Assembly (NCBI GenBank): GCA_037176905.1
Contig: JBBBWG010029200.1
Coordinates: 1-54,205 of the forward strand
DNA length: 54,205 nt
Source: Azolla pinnata
Taxonomy: Eukaryota > Streptophyta > Polypodiopsida > Salviniales > Salviniaceae
Reading direction: 5' to 3'
The position numbers and the translations under genes are program-made. This document shows positions 38,624-48,862 of this stretch, piece after piece. The notes beneath the pieces were generated by a model. It worked only from the letters and a program-made list of their open reading frames with translations. It ran no database searches and had not been told where the DNA came from. The stretch's first letter is position 1; the number at the start of each line of letters is the position of its first letter.

Positions 38624-38624
<1 letters not shown>
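36792..38624 (-). CDS. FHA-domain protein, small, function unknown
   Basis: FHA domains bind phosphothreonine peptides. There are seven exons on the minus strand: 38502-38624, 38393-38437, 38009-38184, 37445-37631, 37068-37183, 36919-36985 and 36792-36824 (stop TAA at 36794-36792). Together they are 747 nt and in phase, giving 248 residues. The N-terminus is basic and Ser-rich (VPFSRSRKFSKLP), possibly an organelle transit peptide. Next is a charged helical stretch (ELQREREKLAQLAEVEAAEK), then the FHA core GWGGYEKCWVLRPSGNSK, VSSVHAHV (the SxxH motif), VVDLGSTNGTYLNR and KLSKGDTLKFGDE. The usual Gly-Arg of the FHA loop is Gly-Ala here (VLVGAEP). An alternative first-exon frame (with the exon 2 acceptor at 38439) also joins in phase, so the first 41 residues are uncertain. 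Triplet repeats (GAT/GAC/GAA on the minus strand) lie just upstream at 38620-38700. I do not recognise the orthologue. Confidence 0.75.
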
Positions 38625-38654
<30 letters not shown>

Positions 38655-39039
38655 CGTCGTCATCATCATCATCATAATCTTCTTCTTCTTCTTCTTCGTC
38701 TTAACAATAAGAAATGAAACAGTGAGCAAGCAAACAAAAAAGCCTTTTTTGGCACTAGTTCTGATGCCTGTAGCACAGGATAGTGATACTAACAAGCCCA
38801 AAATCAAACACTCGAAAACGCTGGGGAATCAAACCGATTCCATGGGGGAAAGAAAGCAATCAAACCGATGTCGTTACTTCCAAAGCATATGGCGAGGGAA
38901 GAAACGGAATGTCTCACCAGGAAGTGGAGAACAGAGAGGCGTTGGTAGCATCCATAAGCAACGGCCGGCGCGGAGAGCGAGGAACGGAGGGGAAACAAGA
39001 GCAGAAGGGAAGAAGCAAGCAGGCGAGGAAGGTATCGGA

Positions 39040-39130
39040 AATCGCCCAAATGCCTCTCGAGGGAAATCGCCCAAATGCCCCTTGAGGGGAAAATCGCCCA
39101 AATGCCTCTTGAGGGAAAAATCGCCCACCA
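39040..39130. repeat. About 30-bp tandem repeat, three to four copies
   Basis: AAATCGCCCAAATGCC followed by CTTGAGGG (or CTCGAGGG, CCTTGAGGGG) repeats three times and ends in AAAATCGCCCACC. It lies in the divergent upstream region between the FHA gene and the CCA-adding enzyme gene. Confidence 0.88.
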
Positions 39131-39366
39131 AGAGAAGGCCCCTGGATTTTCAGATCATACACTTCTTTCTGTATTCTGTTGCAGTTTTGCTGCTTCTGTT
39201 TCGATTGTCCGCGGTCGGGCCATGATACCGATGCTCAGATCGATTCTGCAAGTTTTGCATCCTCGTCATATAAGTTGCAAAAGGCCGATTCGATTCTGCG
39301 ATTCTAGATCATCGTAATATAGGCCGCAAAAGGCTAATTGAATCAGCCTTTTTTGCAGCTTGTATG

Positions 39367-39700
39367 ATCCCAAAGGCATGGAATTTGTAGGAGAAATTCT
39401 GGCTCTTCTAGCACTGACGGCATGAGATCCGACTCTGGCTCTTGCTGCTAGCTACATGGGCTCGTGTTTGATCGACGCTAAAGAATGCTCGTGTTTGCAG
39501 ATTTTGCGCCATCGTATAACTTGTAAACGTCGATTTGATCCCAGCTCGCCGGGGGAATCGTCTCGCAAATACTCGCAAATCCAAAGGGATGGAATCTGGG
39601 AAAGAAATCACTACTCTTCTAGCACTGATGGGCGTGAATTCCAAACCGATGGTTCTTTGCTGCTTACTGCACGGGCTTTTGTTGATCGATGCTAAAGGAA
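39367..39700. repeat. About 213-bp diverged tandem duplication
   Basis: The paired landmarks CTTCTAGCACTGA (39403 and 39617) and TTGATCGA(C/T)GCTAAAG (about 39469 and 39683) keep the same order and a spacing of 213-214 bp. No open frame is conserved between the two halves. The remaining sequence from 39700 to 40200 shows nothing I recognise. Confidence 0.75.
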
Positions 39701-40202
39701 CGTATATAATGATTCCCTTGAGGATGGAACAACCGAGAATGCAGGATTAACTTCCTCTGTCAAGCAAATCGAGCTCACAGCCCCGATTCGCCGTGCAAAA
39801 TCATCAAAGATCGGTGCTCTAATCGTGTCAAGTTTTTGGTTCGGTCTCTATTGGAGTAATCTCATGCTCCAACTGTCGTCCATCGTGAATCGCGAAGCGG
39901 TAAGGACACTAGCCATGTCCAACATTCGACTGAAACACATCACTATAACCGGTGTTGACTGTATCAGAACAATTCTACTGTTTATCCTCAAAAGGGCAAT
40001 GACCCACACGTTCGACCCCTTTCAAACTCTATTCCCATTGCGAACCTCGTTGATTCCCCCCAAGTCGCAAGTTCATAAGACACCAAGCCTTCGGGTGAAA
40101 TGGGCTCTTAACATCGAAAAATCCTCCGGCGGCAAATGGACTCCAGTTCCACGAGAGCTCCGCATCCACGCAAATTGTCTTGTTCGCATAGCAAGCGATC
40201 GC

Positions 40203-40440
40203 GGAACCCTAATCTGGCTTCTCACAACTGCCATGGGGAAACCCTAATTCTGGTGTAGACCTAATCTGGCATCTCTTCACTACTCTGGGGAAACCCTAAA
40301 TCTGGTGGAGGTCCTGATTCTTCAGCTTCTTGTGGAGGATAATCTGGAGAAGACAAAGAGGAGGAAGAAGAAGAAGAAGAAGAAGAAGAAGAGGCTACTT
40401 CCATAATTTGCCCCAAAGAAGAAGAAGAAGAAGATCATAG
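40203..40440. promoter_or_regulatory. Telo-box cluster and GAA repeats upstream of the CCA enzyme gene
   Basis: CCCTAA motifs occur at about 40204-40212, 40239-40247 and 40291-40299. They lie in a partly duplicated segment (CTAATCTGGC, CTTCTCAC or CTCTTCAC, GGGGAAACCCTAA). GAA runs follow at about 40363-40392 and 40420-40433. The cluster lies 100-300 bp before the start codon, in the likely promoter or leader. Confidence 0.65.
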
Positions 40441-40497
40441 CTGCTGCTCTGCAGAATTTCTGCATCTCCTCCCTTGCCATGTAGCCACAGATTTTGT

Positions 40498-43400
40498 ATG
40501 GCCTTGGTTTACAGCTCCCCCTCCAGCTTCCCTACCCTCTCCAGAAGCAGGAGAGCTCGCAGGTTAGCCATGGTTCTGGCCTCTTTCATGTCTCGCTTGC
40601 CCATATGCCTTCACACCCATCCGGGCCAAGGCCACGATGATGCCCACCAGCAGCAACAGAATCAGCCCAAAGAGCAACCCAAACAAGAGCAGCATCAGCC
40701 GCAATTCAGGCCTCTTCCCAAGCGGCTCATTCCCATCCCGATCGCCCGCCGGACTAACCACACTTTGGTTGCTACGCATTCGGTCCCACGGCAACCTGTT
40801 GTTGTCAATGATACCATTCAGCTCACTGATCTGGAGTTCAGGATCTTCACCACACTCAAATCAGTCCTTGGCTATTATAACCTAAAGACTCAGCTCCGAG
40901 TTGCCGGAGGATGGGTTCGTGACAAGGTAGTAACTTCTTTCACATTCCTTGAAACCGTATCCACACACACACACACACACACAAATGTAAGTTCTTGTAT
41001 GTATGTATCCATGTATGGTGATGTTATGTGCCATGTAAAATGTGTATTATTTCGATGTCTATGACGTATGTCATTCCATGTTGTTCTTTACAGTATATCC
41101 ACATATATATGTATATATAGACACACATGCATTTATGTGTGTCTATTTGTGAGGATGTATTTATGTATATTTATGTGTGGTACTGTAATCCGCCACGTAA
41201 AATATGTATTTTATAAGCATCTATGTAATGCCTTGTTATTCTTTTAAATTATACCAATGTGTAATGTGGACGTGTTCGTGTGTATGTAAGACATGTTACG
41301 CATGTCATGTCATGAAATTTTTAGAGTGTGATGTAGGTTTTGCACATTATGCATGTATGCATACATGTTATACTGTGTACTTATTCATTTCGTACATGCA
41401 TACATATGTACCTACACACTTATAAAACTATACATATAACCTCGAGGATTAACTTATAGTCAGAGAGAATGGTTCATGACAAGGTCATGAATATAAATGT
41501 GTTTAGATTTTTGTATGCGTGTGTCTATCTATGAATACATTACCATGGGTTTTTAAATGAGAAAATGTACCGTGTTATTTATGCATGTAAACTGGCACCT
41601 TTACATGTATGCAGATGGATGGAATAAACATATACCTACACTATACTTGCCCACAAATAGACATTCATAATCCCATCTTTGTTGGATCTATTTTATGAAA
41701 ATTTGCAATACTTGCATGTTTTAAGCTATTCTTACTTTTTTACCAGCTTCTGGGAAAAGTGTCTGGTGACATTGATATTGCATTGGACGATATGCTAGGC
41801 AAGACATTCTGCCGGAAGCTCATGGGGTATCTCCGTGATCTTGGTATCGAATCGAATGGTTTCGGTGTCATCAGAAGGTATGTGATCTCTCCATCCACCA
41901 AAACCTTCAGAGCAACGTTCCTTGCACATTTCTTCTTGGTCTCCTTTCAGTTTGCTGATCCACTCTCTCCATTTCTAGAAAATTTACCTCGAATTTTGCA
42001 GTAGGACATTGATGTTGTGGAAATATTCCTGTTTCCAATGTTTGATTACCTTTTTGTTTGTTACTGAAGTGTACAATATATTTTATGAGTTGTCCACATG
42101 ATTTGCCTGATTTTTTTAATAGAACAAATGCAAGAAACAGTTCTACTCCTTTGATGCAGAAAGATTAGATTTTGTTTTTTTAATTTCATTTCTGTAACAT
42201 GGCAACAAATTTTCCTTTTAAAGCCAGGAAGCATCCATGCAGATATATAAGTTCTACGTCTCCTCATTACACATCTCTCTGTTTCCTGTGTCAGTGACCT
42301 TTGCATGTATCATTTTACTTGCCTCCTATTTTTCTTCATCAATGGTGGAAGTTCATATTAATGAAGGTGGGAGTCATTTAAGAAATTCTATACTGGTGCC
42401 CTGAACCCAAGAAAAAGAATATTTAAAATGACACCCGAAGTCCATGTGGGAGCTGGGCATATCTTCTTTGCTTGTTATTTGAGCATGTGAACCATGTCGT
42501 GATTGTGTTTCATTCAGCCGTGATGTATTTTGTGGGAGCTACATGTCCTTAAATATTAAAGAATTTCCAAAATGAGAGAATAAATCCGCAAGGAGGCCTA
42601 TTTTACCTTCGCTGCCAATGATTGTAGCATTTCAATTGAGTGCCATGGATTGTCTAAGAGTGGGCAAGTGTGTTTGACCTTCGTCTCCTTGAGCTCAGGA
42701 ATTCCTCGTCACAAATTATTTTCTGTAACACGTTACTTTCCTCCTTTGTCTCAGCTTCATATAGTTGAAGGTTGGTGTCATTTCAGAAATTCTGTTTTTG
42801 GTGATTTGAAAGGTCAATCTGGACATTGACAGGAAGTTATGATCTAAAAGGTCTATGCTTCAATAAGTGCTGCATAAACCCTAAATCTTGAGAACATGTA
42901 CTCAATCATGAACCTAAATCTTCTCAATGGAAACCTAAACTTCCTAAACTTAATGTCAATTCACGTATTCACATCTAGAGTAATTGATTCATGTATTGAA
43001 TCTCTCACAATTCATTAACAATTAATAAATTAAAGTATTTATCCTCCATTCAGATTTCTCATTCTGCCTGAGGATGCCCATCATGTCTTCACTTTTGATA
43101 GTTAAGTTAAGGTCTTGAACTAAATCAAAGATTCTGTGGCATCATATGATGACCTTGTAGAGGTCAAATTATGGGCTTCTTTAGATTAATGAAAGAAGGG
43201 AAGAAAATATCAGGATTTGAACAGCTTCCAGAAAGTTTTGGACATGCTCTAACTGTTAAGGTAGCTCATTAGATTGCTTCTATTTGGGAATCTGAAAACT
43301 TGTCCTGTTTATGTTTTTCTCACAAGTTGGTTGTTTTAACAAGTTCACATTGTAATGATGCACTTTGGTATGATTCGTGACGAAATATATACTATTTTCG

Positions 43401-46400
43401 ATTCAGCAATCCGATGCAGGCAAAACACTTGGAAGTTGCTAGAATGGAGGTTTTCGGTGTCATGATTGACTTTGTAAACTTGAGAAGTGCTGGCTATACT
43501 GAGAACAGCTCCATGCTCTCTGAACTGGTGAGATATGTATATAATGGAATAGAATGAACTTTAGTTATACATGAAATTTGAATGATTTTTTGTTCTTCTG
43601 AAGCCAGAATTTGGGACACCTGTAGAAGATGCTTTCAGACGTGACCTTACAATAAATAGGTATTTCTTTCTCATTTTTTTGTGTGTGGTTTCTACAAAGA
43701 ATAAAGTTATCATATACGTACTGTTTCTTGTGTATCACTCAAGTCATATTTATCCGTCATAGTAAAGACGAAATGCAGAGTATTTTATTATATTTATAAT
43801 ATATAGGGACAACTTTGTAATTTCTTTGCGTTGTTTAGAGTGCCTGGTCATTCTAACTGCAGTGCAAAGATAGTGTTTTATGCATCACGCCAAGAAATGA
43901 CTTGACTTTATGGGTGCGCATTGCAGTCTCTTTTACAATATAAATTCAGGAATGATAGAGGACCCAACTGGCAGAGGTATATAAGACAACATGTGTTCTT
44001 TCCATTGCTTTATTATAATTTTAATATGCTATCAATATTCACTGTTTTAATGGGAATTTCCAGGGTTGTCTGACTTGAGAGCGGGAATTATTACAACACC
44101 ACTAAGAGCAATAGAGACCTTTATGGATGATCCACTCAGGATTTTAAGAGCTCTCCGTTTTGGTATGCTAACATGCATTGTCTTGAGAGCTAGGTGGAAC
44201 ACTTTGAATAGAGCTGTGAATGAAGAAATACGTTTTCTTGGTCAATGTCAATGATTTGCATCCTGCAGGGCGGTAGATTTTGATGAAACTCAAGGGAAAT
44301 ACTACGTTCTACAGCCTGGGTATGAGAGATTAATTAGCAGTGCATTTTCCTTGGGGTTTAAGCTTTGTTAGGGATAGTGTACAAAGATTCATTACTAAGG
44401 TTTGAGCACCCTGCTTAATGGAAAGGATATGTTTGATCTATCATTTACAAATCACGAGGCAGCTGTGATTAAAATTGACAGAACCTATCCCTTGGCGATG
44501 TCATGTGCAAGTAAAGGTTTTCTGTTTGAGATGTTTATATGAGTATTTAACTCAGATCTATAGTAGGAAATTCGTAACAAGGCATTTGAATGATAAATCA
44601 AGGGTGCATTAAGTTCAGCTTTATTTTGGTGGTTCATTTTCAACTATAGGAAGTTGTTGCAAGAGGTCAATTGCTCCTTTGTTTAGCTGCTCTAAGTCTC
44701 TATTCGAAAAACATTCTTGCTGATACAAACCCTGTAAAATACCTTTCTGAGTTTGGGGCACCTTCAAAAAACATCATTTTGGAACAATGCTAGCAAAGTA
44801 TCAAAATATCCAAACCATTTAGTTGATCAAGGACTTGCTCTTTGAAGAAGGTCACAAGTGGCTTAACTCATTTTAAGCACATATCACATCCCAACAGATG
44901 ATGAGGAGAATCTTATTGGTAATTGTTGAAGCAATCCCATAAGCTTCGCTTCGATTGTGATGGCCAACGAAAATTCTCTTTGTTGGTTCATCTTGTAGGT
45001 TGTTTTGTGGTAGTTTAAATACCTAAAGATGTCGGTGTGCCTAGCAAAGTATACCTAAAATTGCTTTGATACCTATTGAAGAACGTGTAATGATCAGGGA
45101 GGCTAGAAGAAAAACTAGTAGGGCTGGAAAAACAGGCTTAACGATGTAAAAAGGTTTATATAACCAATATTTAGCAGCAGTTAGAAAACCAATGGCCAAC
45201 TAAACGTGTTACATGAAAAATGAAGTCTTTTATAAACGTTGACTTATCATCTAGACCTGAAAAGCATCATTCTTTCAAGCTTCTCTTATGTTTTTGACAG
45301 TCAATAAAAATATGTTTGTGGACGTTTAATGATAGAATTTTCGATGTTTTTTGTGGATGATTCAATGAACAGTGGCCACTTTAGATTATGAACTTCATCC
45401 TGAAGCAAAGGAGGCTATCAATCCAGATCTGAAACTTGCTCTAACTACGAAAATCAGCAGGCACCGCATTGGTGCTGAGGTAGGTATAATTTGGCCCAAA
45501 GGACGTTTCTCTCTGTACAGAAGACGTTGTGGAACACTTCATAATCGAAAGGATATCCATCTTCCTGTGCAGATAGAAAGAATATTTGGGAGTAATAATC
45601 CGGTGAAAGCCATGAAGATCCTTGTCGAAACACAGCTTTTTCCCATTGTTTTCAAACCCCCATCGGAGCTTGATATAGTCTACCCAGATGACATTGAAAG
45701 GTATTCTCTTTAATAATAACATCTGTTTACCTCTGCATTAAAGCAAGAAAATTAAACCACTGCCATCATGTACACTAAACCATTTCTTGGTTGATTTTTC
45801 ATAGGAGATGCTTACTTGCGCTTCAATCAATCGTGGAAGTTGTTGATAATTTTGGAAGCATGAAGTTGTCGGTAATATCAGAGGTTTTAATAATGTTGAG
45901 CAAATAAGGTTTACTTTTTAGGGAAGAAAATACATATAATTTTCTTATGGATTGGAAATGTAGGCAGATCATCGAAAGAGCTTGTATTTTGCAGCGTTTC
46001 TGTCACCATTAAGGACATTGGAATATCAACATAAAGAGAAACTGGTAAAGTAACCTGTTTTTTCTCTTTTATTTCTGGGAAATCTATGGGAGCCCATTGC
46101 CTGATGCTATGTAATGGGCAGATGTATGTCTCCACAGCAATAATAAAAGAGACCTTGAAGTTGAGATCTATTGATGCTGCTATGGTATTAAATTCTCATC
46201 ATTTGCAGAATACTTTGAAAACCTCATGGATCACTCTTTCTTAACCTTTTCTCTTGTGCTTTTGCATCATGTGCGTGGAAAATGAAAGGTAAAAACACTG
46301 CATGACACTGCAACTAGTTTCAGTTCTATACGTAAACTTCTTCTCAAGATGGATGAAACCTCCCGACAAGGGGCAGCGGAATTGCCATCAAACACTTCTG

Positions 46401-46844
46401 AGCTCTCTTTTTCCTATGACAAGCATAAAATTGGTATATGCAATTGTTTGTCTTTTCAAAATTCGACAGAGAATTAGATCGACAGATCCTGTCATAACAC
46501 ATTTTCCCTGAGCTTTTGGCGTGGCACAGAGAGACATCTACAGGAAATGCGAGGGCTTTGGCGAGCATCAATGTTACTATCAGTAATCTTGGAAGATGAA
46601 GAGAGCTTGTTGCACATGTCTGATGAGGAGAGAAAAGTGGAGCTGATGAGGAGATCAAATGCATGCATGTATGTAGAAGAAGCCATCGTGAGACAAGGTG
46701 AGCTTTCATGCTTGAGAGTCTATTTTTATTCCAAAACATGGAATTTTGCTGATTTTTATTTTGATCGGATTATATTCAGGGCTTGATAAAGTGAAGGGCA
46801 CTAATCATTTCTTCTATAAGGTCGGGGCAATCGATCACGGTTAA
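40498..46844 (+). CDS. tRNA nucleotidyltransferase (CCA-adding enzyme)
   Basis: The enzyme adds the CCA 3' end to tRNAs, using CTP and ATP. Exons read are 40498-40926, 41747-41877, 43407-43527, 43604-43659, 43927-43976, 44064-44162, 45373-45479, 45573-45700, 45805-45871, 45964-46044, 46122-46184, 46289-46433, 46530-46697 and 46780-46844, all in phase (569 residues). The class II nucleotidyltransferase motif is clear: LRVAGGWVRDK, then LLGKVSGDIDIALDD. FVNLRSAGYTENS, DAFRRDLTINSLFYNI, DDPLRILRALRF and KISRHRIGAE follow, as in plant CCA enzymes. The N-terminus, rich in Ser, Arg and Pro with few acids, suits organelle targeting. The family's conserved C-terminal segment after GLDKV is not continued in my model, which reads to a stop at 46842. 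A distal exon (candidate 47405-47449, ending IMEWFMKQF) may be the true end. A gap of 1.2 kb between exons 6 and 7 holds no exon. Confidence 0.88.
40961..41430. repeat. CA microsatellite and TATG/GCAT-rich tract in CCA enzyme intron 1
   Basis: An ACAC run lies at about 40963-40982. It is followed by loosely repeated GTATGTAT, ATATATGTATATATA and GCATGTATGCATACATG palindromic tetranucleotide sequence, all within intron 1. Confidence 0.75.
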
Positions 46845-48123
46845 GCATCGCGATATTAGAACCTGTATTAGAACTTTGTTAAGTCCAAGCCTTTCAGTGG
46901 TTGGAAGTGAAATAAGCGAAAGAAGCTCCAGCTCGACGACATGATCAAAATCGGGGAATCGATCTACGAAAAGACTGGAAATACTAAATGTGGGTGCTTT
47001 CAGACAATCAACTCGGAGGTGAAACAGGGACAGGGAGCAAACAGTCTGCATATAAATCGAGCTTTTCAGGAGTGGCAAAACATCTCTTGATTATTTGGAC
47101 TCGTTGCCCCGCATCGTATTTGTATATACATTCTTTCACAGGTGAGAGGTTTGATGAACATGCTACAAAGCTCCTTTTGGCTGTATATCATGTCAATCAT
47201 CGCCGGATTTGCGTATGGCGGGATATGCTCTCTGATTACATCTTTGTGAAGATATTATACCCAAAATTGCTGTGCTTCAACAGTATACCTCTGTGTATCT
47301 ATCTATCACAAATTGTTTTTGCTGAGGATTTAGCCAAGAAAAAAAGGCGGTAAGTCTATTTGTGAGCTTTACAAAGGGGATGATGATGATGATGATGATA
47401 GCAGAAATCCAAGACAGATATCATGGAGTGGTTTATGAAGCAGTTTTGAGTGGGCTAATCCGATCGCTGTCGTTGGAGGTATGAATTTTGTACGTATATC
47501 ATCATCTATTTGTGGTAGAGTTATTCTGCGGTAGATATATCCTCTAGAGTTATTCTGCGGTAGATCCATTGTAACCTACTTACCCGATTCAGCTTGATGA
47601 TGGTTTGCTGAAAGCATTGCATCGCATCGTGGATCGATGCAATGGATGCTTTCCTCCAAAACCATCTTTGTACCAATGGTATTTCAGAGCATCATGGAGT
47701 TTTTTATTTTTATTTTACTGCAAAAGGATCGACAGACAAACAGACAGGGAAGAGCAGAAGCTGCAGATGAGGAGGAAGCTGTCGAGATGCGAACGGAAGG
47801 CGCATCGATCGAAAGCCAGATAATAACAATTTGGGATATATATAAATCGGGCCGGAAAAGAGCTTCTGTGCCCCGAAATCCCGATCGGAAAGAGCTTTTG
47901 CGTCACATGCCTCGGAATCTGAATCGGAAGCAGAGAGATTCCCGGTGTCGGGCGAACGCAGGTTATATAAATTCTCGTCGTTAACGCGCGGCGATTGCCG
48001 CGGTTTCGACGGGTTCTGAGAACTCGTTAGGGCGAAAAAGGACCTGCGACTTGAAAATTCTTTCGGCAAAACAGATCCAAGAGCCTGGAACTCTTTAAAG
48101 GCAAAGACAAGCAGCATCGGAAG
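46845..48123. other. Region after the CCA enzyme, with a candidate terminal exon
   Basis: A TAGCAG acceptor at 47404 precedes 45 nt that encode a 14-residue peptide (KSKTDIMEWFMKQF) and a stop, resembling the end of plant CCA enzymes. A linking exon carrying the expected GPL-type motif was not found. A GAT run lies at about 47380-47400. A short duplication (AGAGTTATTCTGCGGTAGAT) occurs at 47516 and 47547. Nothing else is recognised. Confidence 0.4.
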
Positions 48124-48520
48124 CGGGTTCTAGGCTTTCAAGGTTTTAGGGTTTTAGGGTTTCAAGGTTTTAGGGTTTTAGGGTTTTAGGGTTTCAAGGC
48201 TTTAGGGTTTTAGGGTTTTAGGGTTTCAAGGCTTTAGGGTTTTAGGGTTTTAGGGTTTTAGGGTTTCAAGGTTTTAGGGTTTAAGAGTTTTAGGGTTTTA
48301 AAGTTTTAGGGTTTCAAGGATTTAGGGTTTTAGGGTTTTAGGGTTTCGGGGTTTTAGGGTTTTAGGGTTTCAAGGTTTTAGGGTTGTAGGGTTTCAAGGT
48401 TGTAGGTTTTAGGGTTTTAGGGCTTTAGGGTTTCAAGGTTTTAGGGTTTTAGGGCTTTAGGGTTTCAAGGTTTTAGGGTTTTAGGGCTTCAGGGTTTCAA
48501 GGTTTTAGGGTTTCAAAGCC
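48124..48520. repeat. TTTTAGGG-like array upstream of LHP1
   Basis: Octamers TTTTAGGG alternate with TTTCAAGG over about 400 bp, with GGCTTTAGGG and GTTGTAGG variants. TTTTAGGG is the Chlamydomonas-type telomere repeat, whereas the plant-type heptamer is at the window start. The array ends about 340 bp before the LHP1 start codon. Its G-rich strand is the coding strand. Confidence 0.92.
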
Positions 48521-48535
48521 TTCCAAAATGATGTG

Positions 48536-48602
48536 TAGATATATATATATATATATAGAGAATTATATATATATATAGAGAATTATATATATATATATAT
48601 TT
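48536..48602. repeat. AT dinucleotide repeat
   Basis: Three TA runs are separated by AGAGAATTA. The sequence lies between the TTTTAGGG array and the LHP1 leader and includes potential TATA elements about 265-325 bp before the start codon. Confidence 0.9.
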
Positions 48603-48742
48603 CTATATGCAAAAAAGCAAAGAAGCAAAGAAGGGGGGGGGGGAAAAGCAAAAAGCAAAAAGCAAAAAGCAAAAAGCAAAACGCAAAACGCAGGCGCCGA
48701 AGGAAAAGGGCGGGAAGAAGCAACCTTCTGTCGCCTGCGCCG

Positions 48743-48842
48743 AAACCCTAATTCTCGCGCACAGCGTCGTCTGCTCCGAAACCCTAATTCTCCCTCCCCC
48801 CGACGCTCAGGGAACCGCACCGCGCCTGCTCCGCAACCCTAA
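48743..48842 (+). promoter_or_regulatory. Three telo-box motifs in the LHP1 leader
   Basis: AAACCCTAA occurs at 48743-48751 and 48779-48787, and CAACCCTAA at 48834-48842. Each is followed by TTC or TTTC, and the last ends 20 bp before the ATG. Telo-boxes in plants are bound by TRB proteins that recruit PRC2. Function here is inferred from motif and position. Confidence 0.7.
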
Positions 48843-48862
48843 TTTCGAGCCCCGACCTGGCC

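Noticed and set aside
40474..40497. Upstream start for the CCA enzyme at 40474
   Set aside because: That codon is TTG; the first ATG in this frame is at 40498.
44271..44320. Possible exon after LRALRF in the CCA enzyme gene (reads VDFDETQGK)
   Set aside because: It does not join in phase without a stop, whereas 45373-45479 joins in phase and gives the expected TLDYELHPEAKEAI segment.
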